Shown: in pieces, positions 25,541-33,036 of the stretch
Layout of the letters: the number at the start of each line of letters is the position of its first letter
Numbering within the stretch: the first letter of the stretch is position 1
Assembly: GCA_002310215.1 (NCBI GenBank)
Contig: DBYR01000042.1
Location: 62,001-126,000 of the forward strand
Direction: 5' to 3'
Length of the DNA: 64,000 nucleotides
Source of the DNA: Bacteroidales bacterium UBA1181
GTDB lineage: Bacteria; Bacteroidota; Bacteroidia; Bacteroidales; Paludibacteraceae
The notes under the pieces: model-generated
Databases searched by the model: none
Told to the model about the DNA's origin: nothing
Seen by the model: the letters and a program-made list of their open reading frames with translations, nothing else
Program-made: the position numbers and the translations under genes

Positions 25541-26308
25541 ATGGTGCATTTTAGGGTTGTAATATATCTTTTGCTTTTGACTCTTGTGTTGTCATGTGTT
25601 GACCATCGGGAAGATAGAGGCGGGCGTGGCGAGGCCATGACGGAACGCGTCAATTACGATAGCATCGTCTCCCGCGCATCCATAGTGGACCCTGATTTGG
25701 TGAATGATCTGGAAACGAATAGTGTGTTGCTTGAGGATGGTACAAAACAAATCCGCTATTCCTTGTATGAAATGAATTACCTCCCTGCCAAGGATTTCCT
25801 TTTCCGTGAAAACATATATCGCCAGGATGGTTCGCTTCTCATGTCGTATTGCGCCATCTTTGATGTGCCTGTCGGTGCCATGTGCACGTATGACGAAAGG
25901 GGTGCATTGCTGCAGAGGGAGGAATGGAACGATGGTTATAAAGGGTGCAAGGTGAACCCTTCCATGTTGGTTGCCTTTCTGGAGAAAGAGGGTTGGTACA
26001 ATAGGTCTACGGGCGAATCTGCGGTTGGTGATGTCGATACTCTTGGGGTGAACGGTAACTTCACGCACAATGTCTTCAATCATGTCATCGTGGATTTCTT
26101 TCCTCCTTCCGAACTGCAGGACTATCCTGTTTGGGTGGTGCTTTTACCAGACATTAACCATGTGCCGAAAGCCTTTGCGGATAAATATTTACGGAATGAT
26201 GCGAAAACGGGAGAAGGGAGTGCGTCAGGTCTATGCAACGTGACTTATGTGATTGATGCGAAATCTGGTAGGTATAGCGTCCGTTGGGAGCACGGTCATG
26301 TGCGGTAG
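25541..26308 (+). CDS. Unknown lipoprotein
   Basis: 255 residues; family not recognised. Residues 1-19 form a lipoprotein signal peptide ending LTLVLSC with Cys19, so the mature protein is membrane-anchored in the periplasm or on the surface. The rest is soluble and beta-rich: RYSLYEMNYLPAKDFLF, SLLMSYCAIFDVPVGAMCTYDE, PVWVVLLPDINHVP, ending SGRYSVRWEHGHVR. No enzyme motif stands out. The stop codon is one base away from the stop of the converging Lrp gene, with no terminator hairpin in between, so the two transcripts must overlap at their 3' ends. Confidence 0.7.
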   Translation: MVHFRVVIYLLLLTLVLSCVDHREDRGGRGEAMTERVNYDSIVSRASIVDPDLVNDLETNSVLLEDGTKQIRYSLYEMNYLPAKDFLFRENIYRQDGSLLMSYCAIFDVPVGAMCTYDERGALLQREEWNDGYKGCKVNPSMLVAFLEKEGWYNRSTGESAVGDVDTLGVNGNFTHNVFNHVIVDFFPPSELQDYPVWVVLLPDINHVPKAFADKYLRNDAKTGEGSASGLCNVTYVIDAKSGRYSVRWEHGHVR

Positions 26309-26309
26309 G

Positions 26310-26792
26310 TTAATCGGGTAGTTTGATGCCGTGCGTATGTTTCATCTCCTTCAGCACGAAGAGACTATGCAAGCTTCCGATACTCTCTATGACACCCAAT
26401 TTGTTTTGCACGAATTCCTGGTAGTGGCTCATGCCGCTCACCAATATCTTCAGCATGAAGTCATAATCTCCTGATATGTTGTAGCATTCGACGATTTCAT
26501 CTATTTTCTGGATGGCGTCGATGAAGTGGAGGATGTATTCCTTGCTGTGCTTTTTAAGACGGATGTTACAGAATACGCAGAACCCGTTGTCCAACAACTC
26601 GTTGTTTAGTATGGCCGCATACTGACGGATGATTCCTTCCTTTTCCATCCTCTTGACACGCTCGAATACGGGGGTGGGCGACAGGTGTACGTGTGCCGCC
26701 AACTCTTTCGTGGTCAACTTGCAGTTCTCTTGCAGGACCTTCAGTATCTGGATGTCGATTTCATCCAATTGTGGTTTCGACTGGTCTTTCAT
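26310..26792 (-). CDS. Lrp/AsnC family transcription regulator
   Basis: 160 residues. N-terminal winged HTH (DEIDIQILKVLQENCKLTTK, then LSPTPVFERVKRMEKEGII) followed by the AsnC/RAM ligand domain (YNISGDYDFMLKILVSG). The RAM domain binds amino acids and controls octamer state in this family. The gene begins only 6 bp after the DUF4270 gene on the same strand, so it may be read through from the GT5-DUF4270 transcript. Its target genes cannot be told. Confidence 0.92.
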   Translation of the reverse strand: MKDQSKPQLDEIDIQILKVLQENCKLTTKELAAHVHLSPTPVFERVKRMEKEGIIRQYAAILNNELLDNGFCVFCNIRLKKHSKEYILHFIDAIQKIDEIVECYNISGDYDFMLKILVSGMSHYQEFVQNKLGVIESIGSLHSLFVLKEMKHTHGIKLPD

Positions 26793-26798
26793 CTCTCA

Positions 26799-28271
26799 TT
26801 AATTCCTTTTGGTGTAGATGATGTCCACGCATGGCTTCAGCGAATCCGGTGCGGCGGCGCCATATAGCGCAGTCCCTGTCATCCAAAGCTGTTGCTTGTA
26901 ACTGTAATCATTTCCGTCTAAGGTCTTGACGACTGGGACAAGAACCATTTTCCTCGAATAGGTTTCGCCTTCTTGTCTTATCTTGTTTTGTGTCGGCCTT
27001 GTCAAATTGAATGCGTATAAGTTTTTTTCGCTGTCAATCGTGCAGGTGAATGAGGATATCCCGTCCGGTGTTTTGTTGTTGTGGAAGAAATTCTCGATGC
27101 TATCCTTTTCGATGAGTAAGAGTTGCACGTTATAGAGGTACTTGTCGTTGATTTCCTTCTTGTGGAGAGCCAGACGGACTGAGTTGAACAACACCTTTGT
27201 CGTGTCCTTTGCGACTTGTTTGACCGAATCCATGATGGCGTCGAAAGGGATTTCCACTTCGGTGTATACTCCGACAGGCGTGTACATGTAAGTTTGAACG
27301 GAATCACTCTCCTGTAGTTTTTGGACCATGTCGCCCCAATCTTCGTGGCGGACGACATTTGCCCGCTTCACAGTCTTGTTGCCCGACAAGAAATAGGATG
27401 TCACCAATGGTGTCGTGCCGTATTTCTCTTTAAGGCTCTCGGAGGTGACCATCGTGTCTTTTCCTCCAACGGTCGTATGGATGTCCGCATCGTAGTGGTA
27501 GTATATCAATATGCCGGAAACGTCCACTTTGAGGATTGTGCCTTCGTTAAATGCTTGCTTCACATATACGCCTCTGAAGTATTCGTTGAAGTCTGATTGG
27601 GTTGTGCCCGACCCATTTGTGTAGAAGGACGAGATTCGTTTCCCGAAATCGTTGGACAAAGGTATCCTGATTTCTCTCTTGTTTTGGATCTGATAGTTGG
27701 TCTCCCCCAAGAGGAGGGATTGGTCGCAATAATCCTCTGGATTTGTGTTGGTGTAATATTTTGGCTTGTCCATCGCTTTATTCAATTCGTACACTTGTGC
27801 GGATTGTAGCGTTGTGGAGTCTCCCCAGAACCCTGAGGAATATTGCATGAGGTATATTGTCGAGTCTATGGTGAAGTTCCTTGCGTTGTTGACGCTTGTG
27901 ATTTTGCCGAATTTGCTGTCGAGGTCCTGCAAGATGGTGTTTAAGATTCCTGTGGTGGCGGAGCTGTAGGAGACGACGGTGGTGTCCGGGAGTATGATAC
28001 CCCCTATGCGTGCGTCGAGTTGGGTCATGTATTCCGCCTCGATTTCTCCGAAGATGTCATCGGAGTACCTGCCGAACAATAAGTAATCTGCCTTGCTTAG
28101 AACAGAGTCGGAGACGACGCTCCTCGTGCTGATGTTGATGTGGTTATGGTGTGCGGTGAGTATATCCTCCTCTGGTTGGATAGATGAACCAATCGCACTG
28201 TCTTCCTCGCAGCTGCTCATCAATATGCCTGTTAGGCACATCGCATATAATGGTAACTTGTGTAGTCTCAT
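26799..28271 (-). CDS. DUF4270 family lipoprotein
   Basis: 490 residues. Signal peptide with lipobox GILMSSC (Cys20) and an acidic residue pair just after it (CEEDS), as seen for surface-exported lipoproteins of Bacteroidota. The body is beta-rich and matches the DUF4270 pattern: SDSVLSKADYLLFGRYSD, a typical DNARNFTIDSTIYLMQYSSGFWGDS region and a C-terminal GNDYSYKQQLWMTG. Function unknown. In many Bacteroidota this gene follows a glycogen-synthase-type gene next to panC, as here (23 bp downstream of the GT5 gene), so the arrangement is conserved even if the link is unclear. Confidence 0.85.
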   Translation of the reverse strand: MRLHKLPLYAMCLTGILMSSCEEDSAIGSSIQPEEDILTAHHNHINISTRSVVSDSVLSKADYLLFGRYSDDIFGEIEAEYMTQLDARIGGIILPDTTVVSYSSATTGILNTILQDLDSKFGKITSVNNARNFTIDSTIYLMQYSSGFWGDSTTLQSAQVYELNKAMDKPKYYTNTNPEDYCDQSLLLGETNYQIQNKREIRIPLSNDFGKRISSFYTNGSGTTQSDFNEYFRGVYVKQAFNEGTILKVDVSGILIYYHYDADIHTTVGGKDTMVTSESLKEKYGTTPLVTSYFLSGNKTVKRANVVRHEDWGDMVQKLQESDSVQTYMYTPVGVYTEVEIPFDAIMDSVKQVAKDTTKVLFNSVRLALHKKEINDKYLYNVQLLLIEKDSIENFFHNNKTPDGISSFTCTIDSEKNLYAFNLTRPTQNKIRQEGETYSRKMVLVPVVKTLDGNDYSYKQQLWMTGTALYGAAAPDSLKPCVDIIYTKRN

Positions 28272-28294
28272 TAATGCTTGTATGTTTAGATGGT

Positions 28295-29107
28295 TTATTT
28301 TGCCAAAATTTTGTCGTAGAATTCGTTGTAAGCGTCTACGTAAGTGTCAGGATTTTGGAACGGCAAGTATGGTTTGCCCGATTGCTCGATGTGTGCCAAC
28401 AGCTCCTTGTTCACACTCTCGCTTCCCACAATGGCGGCGTCCGAATAGTCTACCGCGAACTTTGACAGGTCCGTATATGTGACGGCTTTGTTTGCGATGG
28501 ATTTGACATCCTCGTCGCTGATTCCATCCAACTTCAACTTTTGTGCGAAGTTGTCCGAGAAAGGACGTTGGAAATCGTCGCCATAAAGTGAATACACGAC
28601 TTTTGAGTTTTTGAAGAATGGGTCTGTGTTAAACGCTTTCTTGATGTAGATGGGGGTCAGTGCGGTCATCCATCCATGACAGTGTATGATGTCCGGTGTC
28701 CAGCGTAGCTTTTTTACGGTCTCCAAAACACCGCGTACAAAGAAGATGGAGCGGTCTTCGTTATCCTCGAACTCCCCGTTCTCGTCCGCAATGGTGTATT
28801 TCCTTTGGAAGAAATCGTCATTGTCTATGAAGTAGACTTGCATCCTCGCCGATTGGATGGACGCGACTTTGATGATCAGCGGGTGGTCCGTGTCGTCAAT
28901 AATTATGTTCATGCCCGATAGCCGAATCACCTCGTGGAGTTGGTTCCTACGTTCGTTCACGTTTCCGAAACGTGGCATGAACGCGCGGATTTCCTTCCCT
29001 TTTTCTTGGATAGCCTGCGGTAATTTCCTGCTAATCACGGAGATTTCCGTTTCTGGGAGATACGGCGTTATCTCTTGTGAGATGTATAAAACTTTTACAC
29101 TGTCCAT
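28295..29107 (-). CDS. Glycogen/starch synthase-like, GT5 N-terminal domain only
   Basis: 270 residues. It corresponds only to the N-terminal Rossmann domain of glycogen synthase: KVLYISQEITPYLPETEISV at the start (ADP-glucose synthases have KxGGL here), then PDIIHCHGWMTALTPIYI and SDAAIVGSESVNKELL. Full glycogen synthases are about 480 residues, with a second domain holding the donor site, which is absent. The usual KTGGL is replaced by PETEIS, so true glycogen synthase activity is doubtful. Short forms of this kind are annotated as glycogen/starch synthase in Bacteroidota. First gene of a unit with DUF4270 and probably lrp. Confidence 0.8.
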   Translation of the reverse strand: MDSVKVLYISQEITPYLPETEISVISRKLPQAIQEKGKEIRAFMPRFGNVNERRNQLHEVIRLSGMNIIIDDTDHPLIIKVASIQSARMQVYFIDNDDFFQRKYTIADENGEFEDNEDRSIFFVRGVLETVKKLRWTPDIIHCHGWMTALTPIYIKKAFNTDPFFKNSKVVYSLYGDDFQRPFSDNFAQKLKLDGISDEDVKSIANKAVTYTDLSKFAVDYSDAAIVGSESVNKELLAHIEQSGKPYLPFQNPDTYVDAYNEFYDKILAK

Positions 29108-29131
29108 CTTTTTTTTTCAATTCTCGTAATG

Positions 29132-29163
29132 CAAAGGTATGAATTTTGTGATTAAAAGCCAAA
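29132..29163 (-). promoter_or_regulatory. Promoter of the GT5-DUF4270 operon
   Basis: Minus-strand TTTG (29160-29163), 20 bp spacer, TACCTTTG (29132-29139): a perfect Bacteroidota promoter, identical in spacing and -7 box to that of the tRNA. Confidence 0.8.
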
Positions 29164-29244
29164 TTTTCATTTCTTTCTTTTCATTTCTTCGATTTATTGC
29201 TTTCCTTTGTGGTCCAATTTGGGATTGAAAAATTTTATTTGGTC

Positions 29245-30090
29245 ATGAAGATTTATAAGACTACAAAGGGACTTGAAAATGCGCTGCAAAAATTACGTGC
29301 GGAGTCCAAGAGCATTGGTCTCGTCCCTACGATGGGTGCCCTGCATGCGGGTCACCTCTCTTTGGTGAAAAGGTGTGTCGAAGAGAATGATGTGTGTGTG
29401 GTAAGCGTTTTTGTTAACCCTACCCAATTCAATAACCAAACCGATTTGGAGAAATACCCGCGCACACTGGAGGCGGATGCGGCCTTGCTGGCGGGAGCGA
29501 AGTGCACGATCATGTTCGCTCCGTCCGTGAAACAGATTTACCCGAAACCTGACACGAGGGTATTCGATTTCGGTCAGCTGGATAAGGTGATGGAGGGTGT
29601 CCATCGCCCGGGCCACTTCAACGGTGTGGGCCAGGTGGTTAGCCGCCTTTTCGATATCGTGAAGCCGGGTAAGGCTTACTTCGGCGAGAAGGATTACCAG
29701 CAGTTGGCCATCATCCGTAAGATGGTGAAGGATTATAAATATCCTATCCAGATCGTGGGTTGCCCGATCGTACGTGAAAAGGATGGCATGGCGCTCAGCA
29801 GCCGTAATATGCGCCTCTCCAAGGACGAAAGGAAGCGTGCCGTGCGTATCTCCCAAACTTTGTTCAAAAGCGTCGAAATGGCTGCCACCAAGAGCTTGGA
29901 GGAGGTGAAGCAATGGGTCATCGACGAGATCAACAAGGATAGCATCCTGAACGTGGAGTATTATGAAATCGTCAATTCCGAGACGATGCAGAGCGTTAAG
30001 TCTTGGAAGGACGCTGATAAAATCACGGGTTGCATCACGGTTTATTGTGGTGAGGTTAGGCTAATTGATAATATCCAATACAAGAAGTAA
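29245..30090 (+). CDS. panC: Pantothenate synthetase PanC
   Basis: 281 residues. PanC joins pantoate and beta-alanine using ATP. Conserved motifs are VPTMGALHAGHLSLV (HIGH-like ATP site), VFVNPTQFN, HRPGHFNGVGQVV, AYFGEKDYQQLAII and MALSSRNMRLS (KMSKS-like). The ATG at 29245 gives the family start MKIYKT; upstream codons are unlike the family. Followed after 3 bp by panD, which makes its beta-alanine substrate. Confidence 0.97.
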   Translation: MKIYKTTKGLENALQKLRAESKSIGLVPTMGALHAGHLSLVKRCVEENDVCVVSVFVNPTQFNNQTDLEKYPRTLEADAALLAGAKCTIMFAPSVKQIYPKPDTRVFDFGQLDKVMEGVHRPGHFNGVGQVVSRLFDIVKPGKAYFGEKDYQQLAIIRKMVKDYKYPIQIVGCPIVREKDGMALSSRNMRLSKDERKRAVRISQTLFKSVEMAATKSLEEVKQWVIDEINKDSILNVEYYEIVNSETMQSVKSWKDADKITGCITVYCGEVRLIDNIQYKK

Positions 30091-30093
30091 GAT

Positions 30094-30447
30094 ATGTTGG
30101 TCGAGGTTCTGAAATCTAAAATTCACCGGGTGAAGGTGACGGAAGCTAATCTGGACTACATCGGTAGCATCACGATCGATGAGGATTTGATGGATGCCGC
30201 TAATATGATCCAGAACGAGAAGGTCTTCGTCGTTAATAACAATAATGGTGCCCGCTTCGAGACGTATATCATCAAGGGCGAACGCGGCAGTGGCGTGATC
30301 TGCCTGAACGGTGCGGCTGCCCGCATGGCGCAGAAGGGTGATGTCGTCATCATCATGACGTTCGCCACGATGGATTTCGAAGAGGCTAAGACGTTCAAGC
30401 CTACGGTCGTCTTCCCTGACACGGAGACGAATAAGTTGGTGGATTGA
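30094..30447 (+). CDS. panD: Aspartate 1-decarboxylase PanD
   Basis: 117 residues. PanD makes beta-alanine from aspartate using a pyruvoyl group formed by self-cleavage; the cleavage site G24-S25 is seen in DYIGSITIDEDLM. Other typical parts are VNNNNGARFETYIIKGERGSG and ICLNGAAARMAQKGD. In E. coli maturation is aided by PanZ; no such gene is near. Forms an operon with panC and ends in a clear terminator. Confidence 0.97.
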   Translation: MLVEVLKSKIHRVKVTEANLDYIGSITIDEDLMDAANMIQNEKVFVVNNNNGARFETYIIKGERGSGVICLNGAAARMAQKGDVVIIMTFATMDFEEAKTFKPTVVFPDTETNKLVD

Positions 30448-30472
30448 TCGGCTTTGTTATACGAGTTCTAAT

Positions 30473-30509
30473 AGCCGCTGGTGGTCTTCCATCAGCGGCT
30501 TTTGTTTTT
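30473..30509 (+). terminator. Terminator of panC-panD
   Basis: A 12 bp stem, 30473-30484 with 30489-30500, one G-U pair, loop TCTT, then TTTGTTTTT. Confidence 0.85.
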
Positions 30510-30596
30510 CCTTTCCTTCCTTTTCGCTTGTTTTGTCCCTATTTGTTGTTAGTCATTTTTTATGAATCGAAGCGCTTCTTTTCCCATTATATGGGG

Positions 30597-30629
30597 ATTG
30601 TCGCCCCCTTCCGCATGCTTGTATCTTTG
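30597..30629 (+). promoter_or_regulatory. Promoter of the Cys-rich lipoprotein gene
   Basis: ATTG at 30597-30600, 21 bp, TATCTTTG at 30622-30629; start codon at 30659. Confidence 0.55.
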
Positions 30630-30658
30630 CGGTGAATTTAAAACATGTGATTTTTGTG

Positions 30659-31270
30659 ATGAAAAAGATTTTTTTAGCAGTTATGATTTCCGCTTCCCTT
30701 TTTTCTTGTAGTAAGTCGGAAACAAAAGTGAATGAACAGTGCTCAACAGAGGGTGTTCCAGAGTGTTGTAGAAATAAATCAGCGGAGATTCTTTTCCCTT
30801 CGGAGGCTTCCGCTAAGCTTGATTCCCTTGTGGGCAAGGAGGTTGTGGTGCGTGGCTTCGTCAAGAAGGTGTGCCATTGCTCTGGTAAGAAGTGCCAATT
30901 GGCGGATAATGATGAGTCGGAAACCGCTTTGACGGTGATGGCTGGTGAGGAGATCGGTAAATTCGACCAGTCATTGACCGGCAAGAACGTTAAATATACT
31001 TGCGTCGTAAAGGAGAATCGTATCACGAAGGAGATGATCGCGGAGTCTGAGGCGAAGATGGCGGAGGAGGCCGCACAAGAGGAACAGAAGTCAGAGAAAA
31101 AGTCTTGCTGCAGCTCGGATACCACAGAGAAGTCCAAGGAGAAGGAACACGGACACTGTGGAAAGAAGAAGCAGAACTTCGATGAGATGAAGGCTTGGAT
31201 GCAGGATCATGGCAAGGATTATTATCCAGTCTTCTTCTTGGAGGCGAAGAGTTTTGAGGTGATGGAATAG
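30659..31270 (+). CDS. Cys-rich lipoprotein with OB-fold-like core
   Basis: 203 residues; not a named family that I can be sure of. Signal peptide MKKIFLAVMISASLFSC with lipid-bearing Cys17. Ten more Cys occur, in groups ECC, VCHCSGKKC, SCC and GHC, plus a His/Lys-rich stretch (KEHGHCGKKKQ), which suggests metal binding or redox chemistry at the envelope. The middle (LVGKEVVVRGFVKKVC, then KNVKYTCVVKENRITKEMI) reads like a tRNA_anti/OB-type beta barrel. A charged coiled stretch (EAKMAEEAAQEEQKSEKK) follows. The ATG at 30659 is chosen since nine upstream codons would lie before the signal peptide and almost at the RNA start. Single gene. Confidence 0.65.
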   Translation: MKKIFLAVMISASLFSCSKSETKVNEQCSTEGVPECCRNKSAEILFPSEASAKLDSLVGKEVVVRGFVKKVCHCSGKKCQLADNDESETALTVMAGEEIGKFDQSLTGKNVKYTCVVKENRITKEMIAESEAKMAEEAAQEEQKSEKKSCCSSDTTEKSKEKEHGHCGKKKQNFDEMKAWMQDHGKDYYPVFFLEAKSFEVME

Positions 31271-31563
31271 TCTTTCTTCTATATAAAGTTAAACATAAAT
31301 ATTCTATTTGAGGATCTCTTTTAAATTCCTTATTATCCATTTCCTGATGTCGCTCCATGGATGAGCGGATACGTTGAATTGTTCTATTTTTTTCATGCCA
31401 TTCCGTTATCTATTGCGGGTGAATAGGGACTTGGATGAATAGGGAATTTGAAGAAGTCCTAGGGGGAAGCTTTGTCTCTATTAGAACGGACAAATCTCTT
31501 GGGTCGGTATGGACCAATGAACAACAATAAAACCATTATACAAATTAAAAAAAACCAATCAAA
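31271..31563. other. Leader region of the DUF4876/TonB-receptor locus
   Basis: 293 bp without a gene. TGAATAGGGA occurs twice in direct repeat (31420-31429 and 31436-31445, 16 bp period), just before a weak promoter-like pair TTTG (31447-31450) and AAGCTTTG (31467-31474; one base off, spacer 16). The rest is AT-rich and unremarkable. The GC-poor stretch just before the ATG (ATTAAAAAAAACCAATCAAA) is typical of well-translated Bacteroidota genes. Confidence 0.4.
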
Positions 31564-32928
31564 ATGATAAAGAAATTCTTAAAAATGCTCGCATTTGCGG
31601 GTGCGGTGGCTTCAGCTGTCGGTTTATCCGCATGTAAGGATGATGATGACAATAATGTTTCCACCATCAAGTCTACATTGAACATTTCGCCGGATGTGGC
31701 CGATGCGATCTCGGCGAAAGACATCAAGGCTTTGGCTGGCGCTAAGATTACATTCACGGAGGTTAGTTCGAAGGATGTCTATACATTCAATTTCCCTGAA
31801 ATGAACGCTGATGGAACTGTCTCATTCAATGTGAATGTCCCTGTCGGAACTTATGATATCTCTATGGAAAAGGATATTGATGGCAAGGTGATATTCCTGA
31901 GACAACAGAATGTGACGATAAAGTCTGAAGGTCAGCAAGTTGAGGCGAAAATCATCGCGACTGTCGCAAACTCAAGCGATTATCAATTCATTTTCTCCGA
32001 GCTCTTCTTCAACGGAGAGAGAAACGGTGGTAGAATGATGCATCCAGACCAGTTCATGGTGCTTTACAACCCAACGGACAAAGTGCTTTACGCCGACGGC
32101 CTCGCTGTGGGTTGTACCATGCAGGGTTCTTCGAGCGAGAAGAAAAGCTGGTATGATGAGTTTTACGGAAAGGGCTTGGTGCCTGTTCATGGTATTATCG
32201 TCATCCCTGGTTCCGGATACGACGTGCCGGTTAAGCCTCACGATAAGATTGTCATCGCTTTCACTGCGATTAACCACACGGCTACTTCGGATAAGAACCC
32301 TATCGTGAAACGTGACACTACATTCGCGGCGGACGGAAGCGTCTTGAGCGTTAAGGTCGACACTACTGGCTGGGAAGGTTACACTTACGAGAATGCGGTC
32401 GATCTGAGTGGCGCGGATTATGAAATCTATGACCCTCAGATGTATACAAGCGACGTGGACAATCCTAACGTTCCGAATGTGAAGGAGATCTACCCTGCTG
32501 AAGACGATAACGGTGGTTACGGTGGTTTCTATCTTCACCCTCGTGGCTTTCAGAACGCTTTCATTTTCAAGATGAAGAACGGTAACCAAGAGACCCTGGA
32601 CGCTTTCTTCGCTGAACACTCTGGTGTGGCTACGGTGCAGGATAAGGATAATAACAACGTTCAGATCCAAATGTTGAGCGTCCCTGCCTCCATGATCCTG
32701 GACGGTATCACTACGGGCCACATCCCTTCTGGTATCGTGACCAATCCGCTTCCTCAGACGGTAGACCGTGGAGAGCAATTGGTGAAGGGTTGCCATAGTG
32801 GCTTGCTCGTGAAACGTAAAGGAAACGACAAGGACGGATACGCCGATACGAACGACTCTTCTGTGGACTGCGAGATATTGTCACCTCATAAAGACTTTGT
32901 CGGTTATCCTCAAGGATGGAGAAAATAA
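31564..32928 (+). CDS. DUF4876 family lipoprotein
   Basis: 454 residues. Lipoprotein signal peptide ending AVGLSAC (Cys24) followed by an acidic tail KDDDDN, the mark of surface-exported lipoproteins in Bacteroidota. An Ig/carboxypeptidase-like beta domain (residues about 40-130, SFNVNVPVGTYDISM) precedes the DUF4876 body, beginning FIFSELFFNGERNGGRMMHPDQFMVLYNP, which resembles a lamin-tail/LTD-type beta fold. Family members sit beside a TonB receptor and a DUF6850 barrel, as here. A role as surface ligand-binding partner of the receptor, comparable to SusD, is inference; the ligand is unknown. Confidence 0.88.
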   Translation: MIKKFLKMLAFAGAVASAVGLSACKDDDDNNVSTIKSTLNISPDVADAISAKDIKALAGAKITFTEVSSKDVYTFNFPEMNADGTVSFNVNVPVGTYDISMEKDIDGKVIFLRQQNVTIKSEGQQVEAKIIATVANSSDYQFIFSELFFNGERNGGRMMHPDQFMVLYNPTDKVLYADGLAVGCTMQGSSSEKKSWYDEFYGKGLVPVHGIIVIPGSGYDVPVKPHDKIVIAFTAINHTATSDKNPIVKRDTTFAADGSVLSVKVDTTGWEGYTYENAVDLSGADYEIYDPQMYTSDVDNPNVPNVKEIYPAEDDNGGYGGFYLHPRGFQNAFIFKMKNGNQETLDAFFAEHSGVATVQDKDNNNVQIQMLSVPASMILDGITTGHIPSGIVTNPLPQTVDRGEQLVKGCHSGLLVKRKGNDKDGYADTNDSSVDCEILSPHKDFVGYPQGWRK

Positions 32929-32978
32929 ACAACGAACTTCTGGCGAATTTATAAAATTACTTTTTCACAATTCTAATG

Positions 32979-33015
32979 AATCCGGGATGAACAATGTGTT
33001 TCGTCCCGGATTTTT
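32979..33015 (+). terminator. Hairpin between DUF4876 and receptor genes
   Basis: AATCCGGGA (32979-32987) pairs with TCCCGGATT (33004-33012), loop 16 nt, then T5. It is a terminator inside an apparent operon; partial read-through would give more lipoprotein than receptor. Confidence 0.75.
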
Positions 33016-33036
33016 CCAAAAAAGACTAATGTCATA

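Noticed and set aside
28295..29107. Frameshifted or truncated full glycogen synthase
   Set aside because: The following DNA codes for an intact DUF4270 lipoprotein, and no trace of the GT5 C-terminal domain is found in any frame nearby.
31420..31480. Possible cobalamin riboswitch
   Set aside because: GAATAGGGAA resembles part of the core, but the GCCACTG box and the expected stem order are absent.
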